64,000 nucleotides of DNA from Warburgia ugandensis (lineage: Eukaryota > Streptophyta > Magnoliopsida > Canellales > Canellaceae), in NCBI GenBank assembly GCA_035236585.1, contig CP141126.1, positions 67,247,414-67,311,413 of the forward strand, given 5' to 3'. The translations under genes were made by a program, and so were the position numbers. Below are positions 37,155-51,752 of this stretch, piece by piece (the first letter of the stretch is position 1; each line of letters opens with the position of its first letter). The notes under the pieces were generated by a model. That model was not told where the DNA came from and did no database searches. It saw nothing but the letters and a program-made list of their open reading frames with translations.

Positions 37155-38975
37155 GAGGGTCCCATGAGTTTGTAAGCTACTAAGGTCTCTTTTAGATTAA
37201 TTTAATTTAATTGTTAAGGCTAGGGTTGCATGTAAGGTGATACTTATCGTAGGTGGGCCAAGAGATGGTGATCAATCCACCCTGATCTTGTTGGGGTGAG
37301 TGCCATTACCAATTCAATTAAGCATTCCCACATAGTTCAAATCAACCTATATTCACATTAAAGCATGTCAATGTATCCTAAATGCAAATCTAATGCAAAC
37401 CCTAGAATGCAATAACTAAGGAGATTCTTTCTATATGCTCTTCACTATCATCCAAGTGCAACTAATCTAACAATGCAACTAATTTAGAAAATGGAAAGAA
37501 TTGAAAAATAGTCTCATAGTGGGGCCTTGGAATCAGTCTTCTCATATATGTGTGGGTCCATGTACATGCTACCTCCCCTTCTAGGTTAGGATGGCCCACC
37601 CTTGACCTATATTATTACAACTCTTTATTTTAAACTTAAATTGTAAAATATTTACAAGCATGTTCTCACTACAATCTACTTAGATAAAAAAATATGAAAA
37701 GAAACTATCCTAATGTCTTCCTCATGGTCCTTCTTCTTTTCCAAATTCCTATACAAATGAAAAGAAAATATCAAATTCTATAAGATAAGGAAAGTATGCT
37801 AAAATGGAAACAATTCTATATGTGATCCTATGACTAAAAGTAGTGATAAACCATTACAAACCAAATTTAATTAAAACTCCGTTGCAAATTCCCGACAATT
37901 TGCACCAAAAACTTGATGTGTCTTAATTAATTACCTCAAGTACATGGCTTTATTAGCTTATAGAATTGGAAAATGCAAGTTGATCCCACAAAGACTCCTT
38001 CATAAACAAGTTAATTAAAATTAAGTTTTTTTACTCTAACCTAGCCAATCAAGAAAAGAAATTGAAAGAACTCTAAATTAAATAACTAATCCTAGCTAAC
38101 CAAATCAAAGCAAGTAAACCTAAGCTATGAAATATAGGTAAAAAATAAAATACTTACTAAAATAAACTAAAAAAACAAAAAGAAAGCAAAGGAAACTAAA
38201 TTAAAATTAACTAAGGAATGAAAAAGATAATTTCATTGATAAACTTCATTACAATTACAAGGAATGAAAGGAATAAATAAAATAACGAAAGAAAAGAAAC
38301 TTCCTTAAAGTGGCCACTATAGGAGTCCTTTATTATGTGACTCAACAAGGCTCTTTACATGTCCTCTTCTTCTTTTTTGGGCTTGAACTTTGCTTTATAG
38401 TCTTCATGTTGTGCACTCAACAAATGCATATACACTTACATTCAACTCACTGTACACTAAGCTACAACCCAGCTTTTCTCATCTCCTTAACCCAACATGT
38501 TATAGACCCAATGAAATTCTCAAACCATGCTCAAGGAATTAGAAGATTCATGACTTAGCATTAGAAGGTGTTCTTCCTTTTGCTTTATTATCAAATCCTA
38601 AAGGAAGAAAAAAATCAAAGAAAGATGAAGAAAGTGGTGTGTGTGTGTGTGTGTGATTCTAAGGGTGATGGAGGGTGTATGTAATGCAATGGAAGAATGG
38701 AAAATAAAGAAAGGGGAATGAGGAAAATGGAACAACGAAAGAGAAAGGGAATTGGAGATGGAAGAGCTTCCTTACCTCTTCTCCATGGTATTAGATTTGA
38801 TCTTGTGGTAGCTTTGGTAAAGGTGATCTCTCTCCCTCCATTTCTCGTAGATTTAGTTTTTGAGTACAAGGGAAAGATAAGAGATCAAAAGTTTTACTTA
38901 TCTTTTACATATTTTTATAGATTTTAAGAAGTGTAACTCTGCCAATGCTGGTCCCAAGCCCGGATGAAAAAGGAG
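37155..38975. repeat. Tandem unit 5
   Basis: 1,821 bp. Markers: GACCTATATT, GACAATTTGCACC, CACTGTAC, CCCGGATG. Confidence 0.95.
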
Positions 38976-40802
38976 GAGGGTCCCATGAGTTTGTAAGCTA
39001 CTAAGGTCTCTTTTAGATTAATTTAATTTAATTGTTAAGGCTAGGGTTGCATGTAAGGTGATACTTATCGTAGGTGGGCCAAGAGATGGTGATCAATCCA
39101 CCCTGATCTTGTTGGGGTGAGTGCCATTACCAATTCAATTAAGCATTCCCACATAGTTCAAATCAACCTATATTCACATTAAAGCATGTCAATGTATCCT
39201 AAATGCAAATCTAATGCAAACCCTAGAATGCAATAACTAAGGAGATTCTTTCTATATGCTCTTCACTATCATCCAAGTGCAACTAATCTAACAATGCAAC
39301 TAATTTAGAAAATGGAAAGAATTGAAAAATAGTCTCATAGTGGGGCCTTGGAATCAGTCTTCTCATATATGTGTGGGTCCATGTACATGCTACCTCCCCT
39401 TCTAGGTTAGGATGGCCCACCCTTGACCTATATTATTACAACTCTTTATTTTAAACTTAAATTGTAAAATATTTACAAGCATGTTCTCACTACAATCTAC
39501 TTAGATAAAAAAAAAAATATTAAAAGAAACTATCCTAATGTCTTCCTCATGGTCCTTCTTCTTTTCCAAATTCCTATACAAATGAAAAGAAAATATCAAA
39601 TTCTATAAGATAAGGAAAGTATGCTAAAATGGAAACAATTCTATATGTGATCCTATGACTAAAAGTAGTGATAAACCATTACAAACCAAATTTAATTAAA
39701 ACTCCGTTGCAAATTCCCGACAGCTGCACCAAAAACTTGATGTGTCTTAATTAATTACCTCAAGTACATGGCTTTATTAGCTTATAGAATTGGAAAATGC
39801 AAGTTGATCCCACAAAGACTCCTTCATAAACAAGTTAATTAAAATTAAGTTTTTTACTCTAACCTAGCCAATCAAGAAAAGAAATTGAAAGAACTCTAAA
39901 TTAAATAACTAATCCTAGCTAACCAAATCAAAGCAAGTAAACCTAAGCTATGAAATATAGGTAAAAAAATAAAATACTTACTAAAATAAACTAAAAAAAC
40001 AAAAAGAAAGCAAAGGAAACTAAATTAAAATTAACTAAGGAATGAAAAAGATAATTTCATTGATAAACTTCATTACAATTACAAGGAATGAAAGGAATAA
40101 ATAAAATAACGAAAGAAAAGAAACTTCCTTAAAGTGGCCACTATAGGAGTCCTTTATTATGTGACTCAACAAGGCTCTTTACATGTCCTCTTCTTCTTTT
40201 TGGGCTTGAACTTTGCTTTATAGTCTTCATGTTGTGCACTCAACAAATGCATATACACTTACATTCAACTCACTGTACACTAAGCTACAACCCAGCTTTT
40301 CTCATCTCCTTAACCCAACATGTTATAGACCCAATGAAATTCTCAAACCATGCTCAAGGAATTAGAAGATTCATGACTTAGCATTAGAAGGTGTTCTTCC
40401 TTTTGCTTTATTATCAAATCCTAAAGGAAGAAAAAAAAATCAAAGAAAGATGAAGAAAGTGGTGTGTGTGTGTGTGTGTGTGATTCTAAGGGTGATGGAG
40501 GGTGTATGTAATGCAATGGAAGAATGGAAAATAAAGAAAGGGGAATGAGGAAAATGGAACAACGAAAGAGAAAGGGAATTGGAGATGGAAGAGCTTCCTT
40601 ACCTCTTCTCCATGGTATTAGATTTGATCTTGTGGTAGCTTTGGTAAAGGTGATCTCTCTCCCTCCATTTCTCGTAGATTTAGTTTTTGAGTACAAGGGA
40701 AAGATAAGAGATCAAAAGTTTTACTTATCTTTTACATATTTTTATAGATTTTAAGAAGTGTAACTCTGCCAATGCTGGTCCCAAGCCCGGATGAAAAAGG
40801 AG
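38976..40802. repeat. Tandem unit 6
   Basis: 1,827 bp. Markers: GACCTATATT, GACAGCTGCACC, CACTGTAC, CCCGGATG. Private ATATTAAAAGAAAC at about 39516, and one T fewer in the TTCTTTTTGGGC run, which removes the 82-codon frame. Confidence 0.95.
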
Positions 40803-42622
40803 GAGGGTCCCATGAGTTTGTAAGCTACTAAGGTCTCTTTTAGATTAATTTAATTTAATTGTTAAGGCTAGGGTTGCATGTAAGGTGATACTTATCGTAG
40901 GTGGGCCAAGAGATGGTGATCAATCCACCCTGATCTTGTTGGGGTGAGTGCCATTACCAATTCAATTAAGCATTCCCACATAGTTCAAATCAACCTATAT
41001 TCACATTAAAGCATGTCAATGTATCCTAAATGCAAATCTAATGCAAACCCTAGAATGCAATAACTAAGGAGATTCTTTCTATATGCTCTTCACTATCATC
41101 CAAGTGCAACTAATCTAACAATGCAACTAATTTAGAAAATGGAAAGAATTGAAAAATAGTCTCATAGTGGGGCCTTGGAATCAGTCTTCTCATATATGTG
41201 TGGGTCCATGTACATGCTACCTCCCCTTCTAGGTTAGGATGGCCCACCCTTGACCTATATTATTACAACTCTTTATTTTAAACTTAAATTGTAAAATATT
41301 TACAAGCATGTTCTCACTACAATCTACTTAGATAAAAAAAAATATGAAAAGAAACTATCCTAATGTCTTCCTCATGGTCCTTCTTCTTTTCCAAATTCCT
41401 ATACAAATGAAAAGAAAATATCAAATTCTATAAGATAAGGAAAGTATGCTAAAATGGAAACAATTCTATATGTGATCCTATGACTAAAAGTAGTGATAAA
41501 CCATTACAAACCAAATTTAATTAAAACTCCGTTGCAAATTCCCGACAGCTGCACCAAAAACTTGATGTGTCTTAATTAATTACCTCAAGTACATGGCTTT
41601 ATTAGCTTATAGAATTGGAAAATGCAAGTTGATCCCACAAAGACTCCTTCATAAACAAGTTAATTAAAATTAAGTTTTTTACTCTAACCTAGCCAATCAA
41701 GAAAAGAAATTGAAAGAACTCTAAATTAAATAACTAATCCTAGCTAACCAAATCAAAGCAAGTAAACCTAAGCTATGAAATATAGGTAAAAAATAAAATA
41801 CTTACTAAAATAAACTAAAAAACAAAAAGAAAGCAAAGGAAACTAAATTAAAATTAACTAAGGAATGAAAAAGATAATTTCATTGATAAACTTCATTACA
41901 ATTACAAGGAATGAAAGGAATAAATAAAATAACGAAAGAAAAGAAACTTCCTTAAAGTGGCCACTATAGGAGTCCTTTATTATGTGACTCAACAAGGCTC
42001 TTTACATGTCCTCTTCTTCTTTTTTGGGCTTGAACTTTGCTTTATAGTCTTCATGTTGTGCACTCAACAAATGCATATACACTTACATTCAACTCACGTA
42101 CACTAAGCTACAACCCAGCTTTTCTCATCTCCTTAACCCAACATGTTATAGACCCAATGAAATTCTCAAACCATGCTCAAGGAATTAGAAGATTCATGAC
42201 TTAGCATTAGAAGGTGTTCTTCCTTTTGCTTTATTATCAAATCCTAAAGGAAGAAAAAAAATCAAAGAAAGATGAAGAAAGTGGTGTGTGTGTGTGTGTG
42301 TGATTCTAAGGGTGATGGAGGGTGTATGTAATGCAATGGAAGAATGGAAAATAAAGAAAGGGGAATGAGGAAAATGGAACAACGAAAGAGAAAGGGAATT
42401 GGAGATGGAAGAGCTTCCTTACCTCTTCTCCATGGTATTAGATTTGATCTTGTGGTAGCTTTGGTAAAGGTGATCTCTCTCCCTCCATTTCTCGTAGATT
42501 TAGTTTTTGAGTACAAGGGAAAGATAAGAGATCAAAAGTTTTACTTATCTTTTACATATTTTTATAGATTTTAAGAAGTGTAACTCTGCCAATGCTGGTC
42601 CCAAGCCCAGATGAAAAAGGAG
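40803..42622. repeat. Tandem unit 7
   Basis: 1,820 bp. Markers: GACCTATATT, GACAGCTGCACC, CACGTAC (one base fewer), CCCAGATG. Confidence 0.95.
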
Positions 42623-44445
42623 GAGGGTCCCATGAGTTTGTAAGCTACTAAGGTCTCTTTTAGATTAATTTAATTTAATTGTTAAGGCTAGGGTTGCATG
42701 TAAGGTGATACTTATCGTAGGTGGGCCAAGAGATGGTGATCAATCCACCCTGATCTTGTTGGGGTGAGTGCCATTACCAATTCAATTAAGCATTCCCACA
42801 TAGTTCAAATCAACCTATATTCACATTAAAGCATGTCAATGTATCCTAAATGCAAATCTAATGCAAACCCTAGAATGCAATAACTAAGGAGATTCTTTCT
42901 ATATGCTCTTCACTATCATCCAAGTGCAACTAATCTAACAATGCAACTAATTTAGAAAATGGAAAGAATTGAAAAATAGTCTCATAGTGGGGCCTTGGAA
43001 TCAGTCTTCTCATATATGTGTGGGTCCATGTACATGCTACCTCCCCTTCTAGGTTAGGATGGCCCACCCTTGACCAATATTATTACAACTCTTTATTTTA
43101 AACTTAAATTGTAAAATATTTACAAGCATGTTCTCACTACAATCTACTTAGATAAAAAAAATATGAAAAGAAACTATCCTAATGTCTTCCTCATGGTCCT
43201 TCTTCTTTTCCAAATTCCTATACAAATGAAAAGAAAATATCAAATTCTATAAGATAAGGAAAGTATGCTAAAATGGAAACAATTCTATATGTGATCCTAT
43301 GACTAAAAGTAGTGATAAACCATTACAAACCAAATTTAATTAAAACTCCGTTGCAAATTCCCGACAGCTGCACCAAAAACTTGATGTGTCTTAATTAATT
43401 ACCTCAAGTACATGGCTTTATTAGCTTATAGAATTGGAAAATGCAAGTTGATCCCACAAAGACTCCTTCATAAACAAGTTAATTAAAATTAAGTTTTTTA
43501 CTCTAACCTAGCCAATCAAGAAAAGAAATTGAAAGAACTCTAAATTAAATAACTAATCCTAGCTAACCAAATCAAAGCAAGTAAACCTAAGCTATGAAAT
43601 ATAGGTAAAAAAATAAAATACTTACTAAAATAAACTAAAAAAACAAAAAGAAAGCAAAGGAAACTAAATTAAAATTAACTAAGGAATGAAAAAGATAATT
43701 TCATTGATAAACTTCATTACAATTACAAGGAATGAAAGGAATAAATAAAATAACGAAAGAAAAGAAACTTCCTTAAAGTGGCCACTATAGGAGTCCTTTA
43801 TTATGTGACTCAACAAGGCTCTTTACATGTCCTCTTCTTCTTTTTTGGGCTTGAACTTTGCTTTATAGTCTTCATGTTGTGCACTCAACAAATGCATATA
43901 CACTTACATTCAACTCACTGTACACTAAGCTACAACCCAGCTTTTCTCATCTCCTTAACCCAACATGTTATAGACCCAATGAAATTCTCAAACCATGCTC
44001 AAGGAATTAGAAGATTCATGACTTAGCATTAGAAGGTGTTCTTCCTTTTGCTTTATTATCAAATCCTAAAGGAAGAAAAAAATCAAAGGAAGATGAAGAA
44101 AGTGGTGTGTGTGTGTGTGTGTGTGATTCTAAGGGTGATGGAGGGTGTATGTAATGCAATGGAAGAATGGAAAATAAAGAAAGGGGAATGAGGAAAATGG
44201 AACAACGAAAGAGAAAGGGAATTGGAGATGGAAGAGCTTCCTTACCTCTTCTCCATGGTATTAGATTTGATCTTGTGGTAGCTTTGGTAAAGGTGATCTC
44301 TCTCCCTCCATTTCTCGTAGATTTAGTTTTTGAGTACAAGGGAAAGATAAGAGATCAAAAGTTTTACTTATCTTTTACATATTTTTATAGATTTTAAGAA
44401 GTGTAACTCTGCCAATGCTGGTCCCAAGCCCGGATGAAAAAGGAG
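42623..44445. repeat. Tandem unit 8
   Basis: 1,823 bp. Markers: GACCAATATT, GACAGCTGCACC, CACTGTAC, CCCGGATG. Private TCAAAGGAAGATG at about 44083. Confidence 0.95.
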
Positions 44446-46273
44446 GAGGGTCCCATGAGTTTGTAAGCTACTAAGGTCTCTTTTAGATTAATTTAATTTA
44501 ATTGTTAAGGCTAGGGTTGCATGTAAGGTGATACTTATCGTAGGTGGGCCAAGAGATGGTGATCAATCCACCCTGATCTTGTTGGGGTGAGTGCCATTAC
44601 CAATTCAATTAAGCATTCCCACATAGTTCAAATCAACCTATATTCACATTAAAGCATGTCAATGTATCCTAAATGCAAATCTAATGCAAACCCTAGAATG
44701 CAATAACTAAGGAGATTCTTTCTATATGCTCTTCACTATCATCCAAGTGCAACTAATCTAACAATGCAACTAATTTAGAAAATGGAAAGAATTGAAAAAT
44801 AGTCTCATAGTGGGGCCTTGGAATCAGTCTTCTCATATATGTGTGGGTCCATGTACATGCTACCTCCCCTTCTAGGTTAGGATGGCCCACCCTTGACCAA
44901 TATTATTACAACTCTTTATTTTAAACTTAAATTGTAAAATATTTACAAGCATGTTCTCACTACAATCTACTTAGATAAAAAAAAATATGAAAAGAAACTA
45001 TCCTAATGTCTTCCTCATGGTCCTTCTTCTTTTCCAAATTCCTATACAAATGAAAAGAAAATATCAAATTCTATAAGATAAGGAAAGTATGCTAAAATGG
45101 AAACAATTCTATATGTGATCCTATGACTAAAAGTAGTGATAAACCATTACAAACCAAATTTAATTAAAACTCCGTTGCAAATTCCCGACAATTTGCACCA
45201 AAAACTTGATGTGTCTTAATTAATTACCTCAAGTACATGGCTTTATTAGCTTATAGAATTGGAAAATGCAAGTTGATCCCACAAAGACTCCTTCATAAAC
45301 AAGTTAATTAAAATTAAGTTTTTTTACTCTAACCTAGCCAATCAAGAAAAGAAATTGAAAGAACTCTAAATTAAATAACTAATCCTAGCTAACCAAATCA
45401 AAGCAAGTAAACCTAAGCTATGAAATATAGGTAAAAAAATAAAATACTTACTAAAATAAACTAAAAAACAAAAAGAAAGCAAAGGAAACTAAATTAAAAT
45501 TAACTAAGGAATGAAAAAGATAATTTCATTGATAAACTTCATTACAATTACAAGGAATGAAAGGAATAAATAAAATAACGAAAGAAAAGAAACTTCCTTA
45601 AAGTGGCCACTATAGGAGTCCTTTATTATGTGACTCAACAAGGCTCTTTACATGTCCTCTTCTTCTTTTTTGGGCTTGAACTTTGCTTTATAGTCTTCAT
45701 GTTGTGCACTCAACAAATGCATATACACTTACATTCAACTCACTTTGTACACTAAGCTACAACCCAGCTTTTCTCATCTCCTTAACCCAACATGTTATAG
45801 ACCCAATGAAATTCTCAAACCATGCTCAAGGAATTAGAAGATTCATGACTTAGCATTAGAAGGTGTTCTTCCTTTTGCTTTATTATCAAATCCTAAAGGA
45901 AGAAAAAAAATCAAAGAAAGATGAAGAAAGTGGTGTGTGTGTGTGTGTGTGTGATTCTAAGGGTGATGGAGGGTGTATGTAATGCAATGGAAGAATGGAA
46001 AATAAAGAAAGGGGAATGAGGAAAATGGAACAACGAAAGAGAAAGGGAATTGGAGATGGAAGAGCTTCCTTACCTCTTCTCCATGGTATTAGATTTGATC
46101 TTGTGGTAGCTTTGGTAAAGGTGATCTCTCTCCCTCCATTTCTCGTAGATTTAGTTTTTGAGTACAAGGGAAAGATAAGAGATCAAAAGTTTTACTTATC
46201 TTTTACATATTTTTATAGATTTTAAGAAGTGTAACTCTGCCAATGCTGGTCCCAAGCCCGGATGAAAAAGGAG
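44446..46273. repeat. Tandem unit 9
   Basis: 1,828 bp. Markers: GACCAATATT, GACAATTTGCACC, CACTTTGTAC, CCCGGATG. Confidence 0.95.
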
Positions 46274-48101
46274 GAGGGTCCCATGAGTTTGTAAGCTACT
46301 AAGGTCTCTTTTAGATTAATTTAATTTAATTGTTAAGGCTAGGGTTGCATGTAAGGTGATACTTATCGTAGGTGGGCCAAGAGATGGTGATCAATCCACC
46401 CTGATCTTGTTGGGGTGAGTGCCATTACCAATTCAATTAAGCATTCCCACATAGTTCAAATCAACCTATATTCACATTAAAGCATGTCAATGTATCCTAA
46501 ATGCAAATCTAATGCAAACCCTAGAATGCAATAACTAAGGAGATTCTTTCTATATGCTCTTCACTATCATCCAAGTGCAACTAATCTAACAATGCAACTA
46601 ATTTAGAAAATGGAAAGAATTGAAAAATAGTCTCATAGTGGGGCCTTGGAATCAGTCTTCTCATATATGTGTGGGTCCATGTACATGCTACCTCCCCTTC
46701 TAGGTTAGGATGGCCCACCCTTGACCAATATTATTACAACTCTTTATTTTAAACTTAAATTGTAAAATATTTACAAGCATGTTCTCACTACAATCTACTT
46801 AGATAAAAAAAAATATGAAAAGAAACTATCCTAATGTCTTCCTCATGGTCCTTCTTCTTTTCCAAATTCCTATACAAATGAAAAGAAAATATCAAATTCT
46901 ATAAGATAAGGAAAGTATGCTAAAATGGAAACAATTCTATATGTGATCCTATGACTAAAAGTAGTGATAAACCATTACAAACCAAATTTAATTAAAACTC
47001 CGTTGCAAATTCCCGACAATTTGCACCAAAAACTTGATGTGTCTTAATTAATTACCTCAAGTACATGGCTTTATTAGCTTATAGAATTGGAAAATGCAAG
47101 TTGATCCCACAAAGACTCCTTCATAAACAAGTTAATTAAAATTAAGTTTTTTTACTCTAACCTAGCCAATCAAGAAAAGAAATTGAAAGAACTCTAAATT
47201 AAATAACTAATCCTAGCTAACCAAATCAAAGCAAGTAAACCTAAGCTATGAAATATAGGTAAAAAAATAAAATACTTACTAAAATAAACTAAAAAACAAA
47301 AAAGAAAGCAAAGGAAACTAAATTAAAATTAACTAAGGAATGAAAAAGATAATTTCATTGATAAACTTCATTACAATTACAAGGAATGAAAGGAATAAAT
47401 AAAATAACGAAAGAAAAGAAACTTCCTTAAAGTGGCCACTATAGGAGTCCTTTATTATGTGACTCAACAAGGCTCTTTACATGTCCTCTTCTTCTTTTTT
47501 GGGCTTGAACTTTGCTTTATAGTCTTCATGTTGTGCACTCAACAAATGCATATACACTTACATTCAACTCACTTTGTACACTAAGCTACAACCCAGCTTT
47601 TCTCATCTCCTTAACCCAACATGTTATAGACCCAATGAAATTCTCAAACCATGCTCAAGGAATTAGAAGATTCATGACTTAGCATTAGAAGGTGTTCTTC
47701 CTTTTGCTTTATTATCAAATCCTAAAGGAAGAAAAAAATCAAAGAAAGATGAAGAAAGTGGTGTGTGTGTGTGTGTGTGTGATTCTAAGGGTGATGGAGG
47801 GTGTATGTAATGCAATGGAAGAATGGAAAATAAAGAAAGGGGAATGAGGAAAATGGAACAACGAAAGAGAAAGGGAATTGGAGATGGAAGAGCTTCCTTA
47901 CCTCTTCTCCATGGTATTAGATTTGATCTTGTGGTAGCTTTGGTAAAGGTGATCTCTCTCCCTCCATTTCTCGTAGATTTAGTTTTTGAGTACAAGGGAA
48001 AGATAAGAGATCAAAAGTTTTACTTATCTTTTACATATTTTTATAGATTTTAAGAAGTGTAACTCTGCCAATGCTGGTCCCAAGCCCGGATGAAAAAGGA
48101 G
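46274..48101. repeat. Tandem unit 10
   Basis: 1,828 bp. It has the same marker set as unit 9: GACCAATATT, GACAATTTGCACC, CACTTTGTAC, CCCGGATG. Confidence 0.95.
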
Positions 48102-49926
48102 GAGGGTCCCATGAGTTTGTAAGCTACTAAGGTCTCTTTTAGATTAATTTAATTTAATTGTTAAGGCTAGGGTTGCATGTAAGGTGATACTTATCGTAGG
48201 TGGGCCAAGAGATGGTGATCAATCCACCCTGATCTTGTTGGGGTGAGTGCCATTACCAATTCAATTAAGCATTCCCACATAGTTCAAATCAACCTATATT
48301 CACATTAAAGCATGTCAATGTATCCTAAATGCAAATCTAATGCAAACCCTAGAATGCAATAACTAAGGAGATTCTTTCTATATGCTCTTCACTATCATCC
48401 AAGTGCAACTAATCTAACAATGCAACTAATTTAGAAAATGGAAAGAATTGAAAAATAGTCTCATAGTGGGGCCTTGGAATCAGTCTTCTCATATATGTGT
48501 GGGTCCATGTACATGCTACCTCCCCTTCTAGGTTAGGATGGCCCACCCTTGACCAATATTATTACAACTCTTTATTTTAAACTTAAATTGTAAAATATTT
48601 ACAAGCATGTTCTCACTACAATCTACTTAGATAAAAAAAAATATGAAAAGAAACTATCCTAATGTCTTCCTCATGGTCCTTCTTCTTTTCCAAATTCCTA
48701 TACAAATGAAAAGAAAATATCAAATTCTATAAGATAAGGAAAGTATGCTAAAATGGAAACAATTCTATATGTGATCCTATGACTAAAAGTAGTGATAAAC
48801 CATTACAAACCAAATTTAATTAAAACTCCGTTGCAAATTCCCGGCAGCTGCACCAAAAACTTGATGTGTCTTAATTAATTACCTCAAGTACATGGCTTTA
48901 TTAGCTTATAGAATTGGAAAATGCAAGTTGATCCCACAAAGACTCCTTCATAAACAAGTTAATTAAAATTAAGTTTTTTACTCTAACCTAGCCAATCAAG
49001 AAAAGAAATTGAAAGAACTCTAAATTAAATAACTAATCCTAGCTAACCAAATCAAAGCAAGTAAACCTAAGCTATGAAATATAGGTAAAAAAATAAAATA
49101 CTTACTAAAATAAACTAAAAAAACAAAAAGAAAGCAAAGGAAACTAAATTAAAATTAACTAAGGAATGAAAAAGATAATTTCATTGATAAACTTCATTAC
49201 AATTACAAGGAATGAAAGGAATAAATAAAATAACGAAAGAAAAGAAACTTCCTTAAAGTGGCCACTATAGGAGTCCTTTATTATGTGACTCAACAAGGCT
49301 CTTTACATGTCCTCTTCTTCTTTTTTGGGCTTGAACTTTGCTTTATAGTCTTCATGTTGTGCACTCAACAAATGCATATACACTTACATTCAACTCACTG
49401 TACACTAAGCTACAACCCAGCTTTTCTCATCTCCTTAACCCAACATGTTATAGACCCAATGAAATTCTCAAACCATGCTCAAGGAATTAGAAGATTCATG
49501 ACTTAGCATTAGAAGGTGTTCTTCCTTTTGCTTTATTATCAAATCCTAAAGGAAGAAAAAAAATCAAAGAAAGATGAAGAAAGTGGTGTGTGTGTGTGTG
49601 TGTGTGATTCTAAGGGTGATGGAGGGTGTATGTAATGCAATGGAAGAATGGAAAATAAAGAAAGGGGAATGAGGAAAATGGAACAACGAAAGAGAAAGGG
49701 AATTGGAGATGGAAGAGCTTCCTTACCTCTTCTCCATGGTATTAGATTTGATCTTGTGGTAGCTTTGGTAAAGGTGATCTCTCTCCCTCCATTTCTCGTA
49801 GATTTAGTTTTTGAGTACAAGGGAAAGATAAGAGATCAAAAGTTTTACTTATCTTTTACATATTTTTATAGATTTTAAGAAGTGTAACTCTGCCAATGCT
49901 GGTCCCAAGCCCGGATGAAAAAGGAG
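48102..49926. repeat. Tandem unit 11
   Basis: 1,825 bp. Markers: GACCAATATT, CACTGTAC, CCCGGATG, and a private CCCGGCAGCTG at 48841. Confidence 0.95.
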
Positions 49927-51752
49927 GAGGGTCCCATGAGTTTGTAAGCTACTAAGGTCTCTTTTAGATTAATTTAATTTAATTGTTAAGGCTAGGGTTG
50001 CATGTAAGGTGATACTTATCGTAGGTGGGCCAAGAGATGGTGATCAATCCACCCTGATCTTGTTGGGGTGAGTGCCATTACCAATTCAATTAAGCATTCC
50101 CACATAGTTCAAATCAACCTATATTCACATTAAAGCATGTCAATGTATCCTAAATGCAAATCTAATGCAAACCCTAGAATGCAATAACTAAGGAGATTCT
50201 TTCTATATGCTCTTCACTATCATCCAAGTGCAACTAATCTAACAATGCAACTAATTTAGAAAATGGAAAGAATTGAAAAATAGTCTCATAGTGGGGCCTT
50301 GGAATCAGTCTTCTCATATATGTGTGGGTCCATGTACATGCTACCTCCCCTTCTAGGTTAGGATGGCCCACCCTTGACCAATATTATTACAACTCTTTAT
50401 TTTAAACTTAAATTGTAAAATATTTACAAGCATGTTCTCACTACAATCTACTTAGATAAAAAAAATATGAAAAGAAACTATCCTAATGTCTTCCTCATGG
50501 TCCTTCTTCTTTTCCAAATTCCTATACAAATGAAAAGAAAATATCAAATTCTATAAGATAAGGAAAGTATGCTAAAATGGAAACAATTCTATATGTGATC
50601 CTATGACTAAAAGTAGTGATAAACCATTACAAACCAAATTTAATTAAAACTCCGTTGCAAATTCCCGACAATTTGCACCAAAAACTTGATGTGTCTTAAT
50701 TAATTACCTCAAGTACATGGCTTTATTAGCTTATAGAATTGGAAAATGCAAGTTGATCCCACAAAGACTCCTTCATAAACAAGTTAATTAAAATTAAGTT
50801 TTTTACTCTAACCTAGCCAATCAAGAAAAGAAATTGAAAGAACTCTAAATTAAATAACTAATCCTAGCTAACCAAATCAAAGCAAGTAAACCTAAGCTAT
50901 GAAATATAGGTAAAAAAATAAAATACTTACTAAAATAAACTAAAAAACAAAAAGAAAGCAAAGGAAACTAAATTAAAATTAACTAAGGAATGAAAAAGAT
51001 AATTTCATTGATAAACTTCATTACAATTACAAGGAATGAAAGGAATAAATAAAATAACGAAAGAAAAGAAACTTCCTTAAAGTGGCCACTATAGGAGTCC
51101 TTTATTATGTGACTCAACAAGGCTCTTTACATGTCCTCTTCTTCTTTTTTGGGCTTGAACTTTGCTTTATAGTCTTCATGTTGTGCACTCAACAAATGCA
51201 TATACACTTACATTCAACTCACTTTGTACACTAAGCTACAACCCAGCTTTTCTCATCTCCTTAACCCAACATGTTATAGACCCAATGAAATTCTCAAACC
51301 ATGCTCAAGGAATTAGAAGATTCATGACTTAGCATTAGAAGGTGTTCTTCCTTTTGCTTTATTATCAAATCCTAAAGGAAGAAAAAAAATCAAAGAAAGA
51401 TGAAGAAAGTGGTGTGTGTGTGTGTGTGTGTGATTCTAAGGGTGATGGAGGGTGTATGTAATGCAATGGAAGAATGGAAAATAAAGAAAGGGGAATGAGG
51501 AAAATGGAACAACGAAAGAGAAAGGGAATTGGAGATGGAAGAGCTTCCTTACCTCTTCTCCATGGTATTAGATTTGATCTTGTGGTAGCTTTGGTAAAGG
51601 TGATCTCTCTCCCTCCATTTCTCGTAGATTTAGTTTTTGAGTACAAGGGAAAGATAAGAGATCAAAAGTTTTACTTATCTTTTACATATTTTTATAGATT
51701 TTAAGAAGTGTAACTCTGCCAATGCTGGTCCCAAGCCCAGATGAAAAAGGAG
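49927..51752. repeat. Tandem unit 12
   Basis: 1,826 bp. Markers: GACCAATATT, GACAATTTGCACC, CACTTTGTAC, CCCAGATG. Confidence 0.95.
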
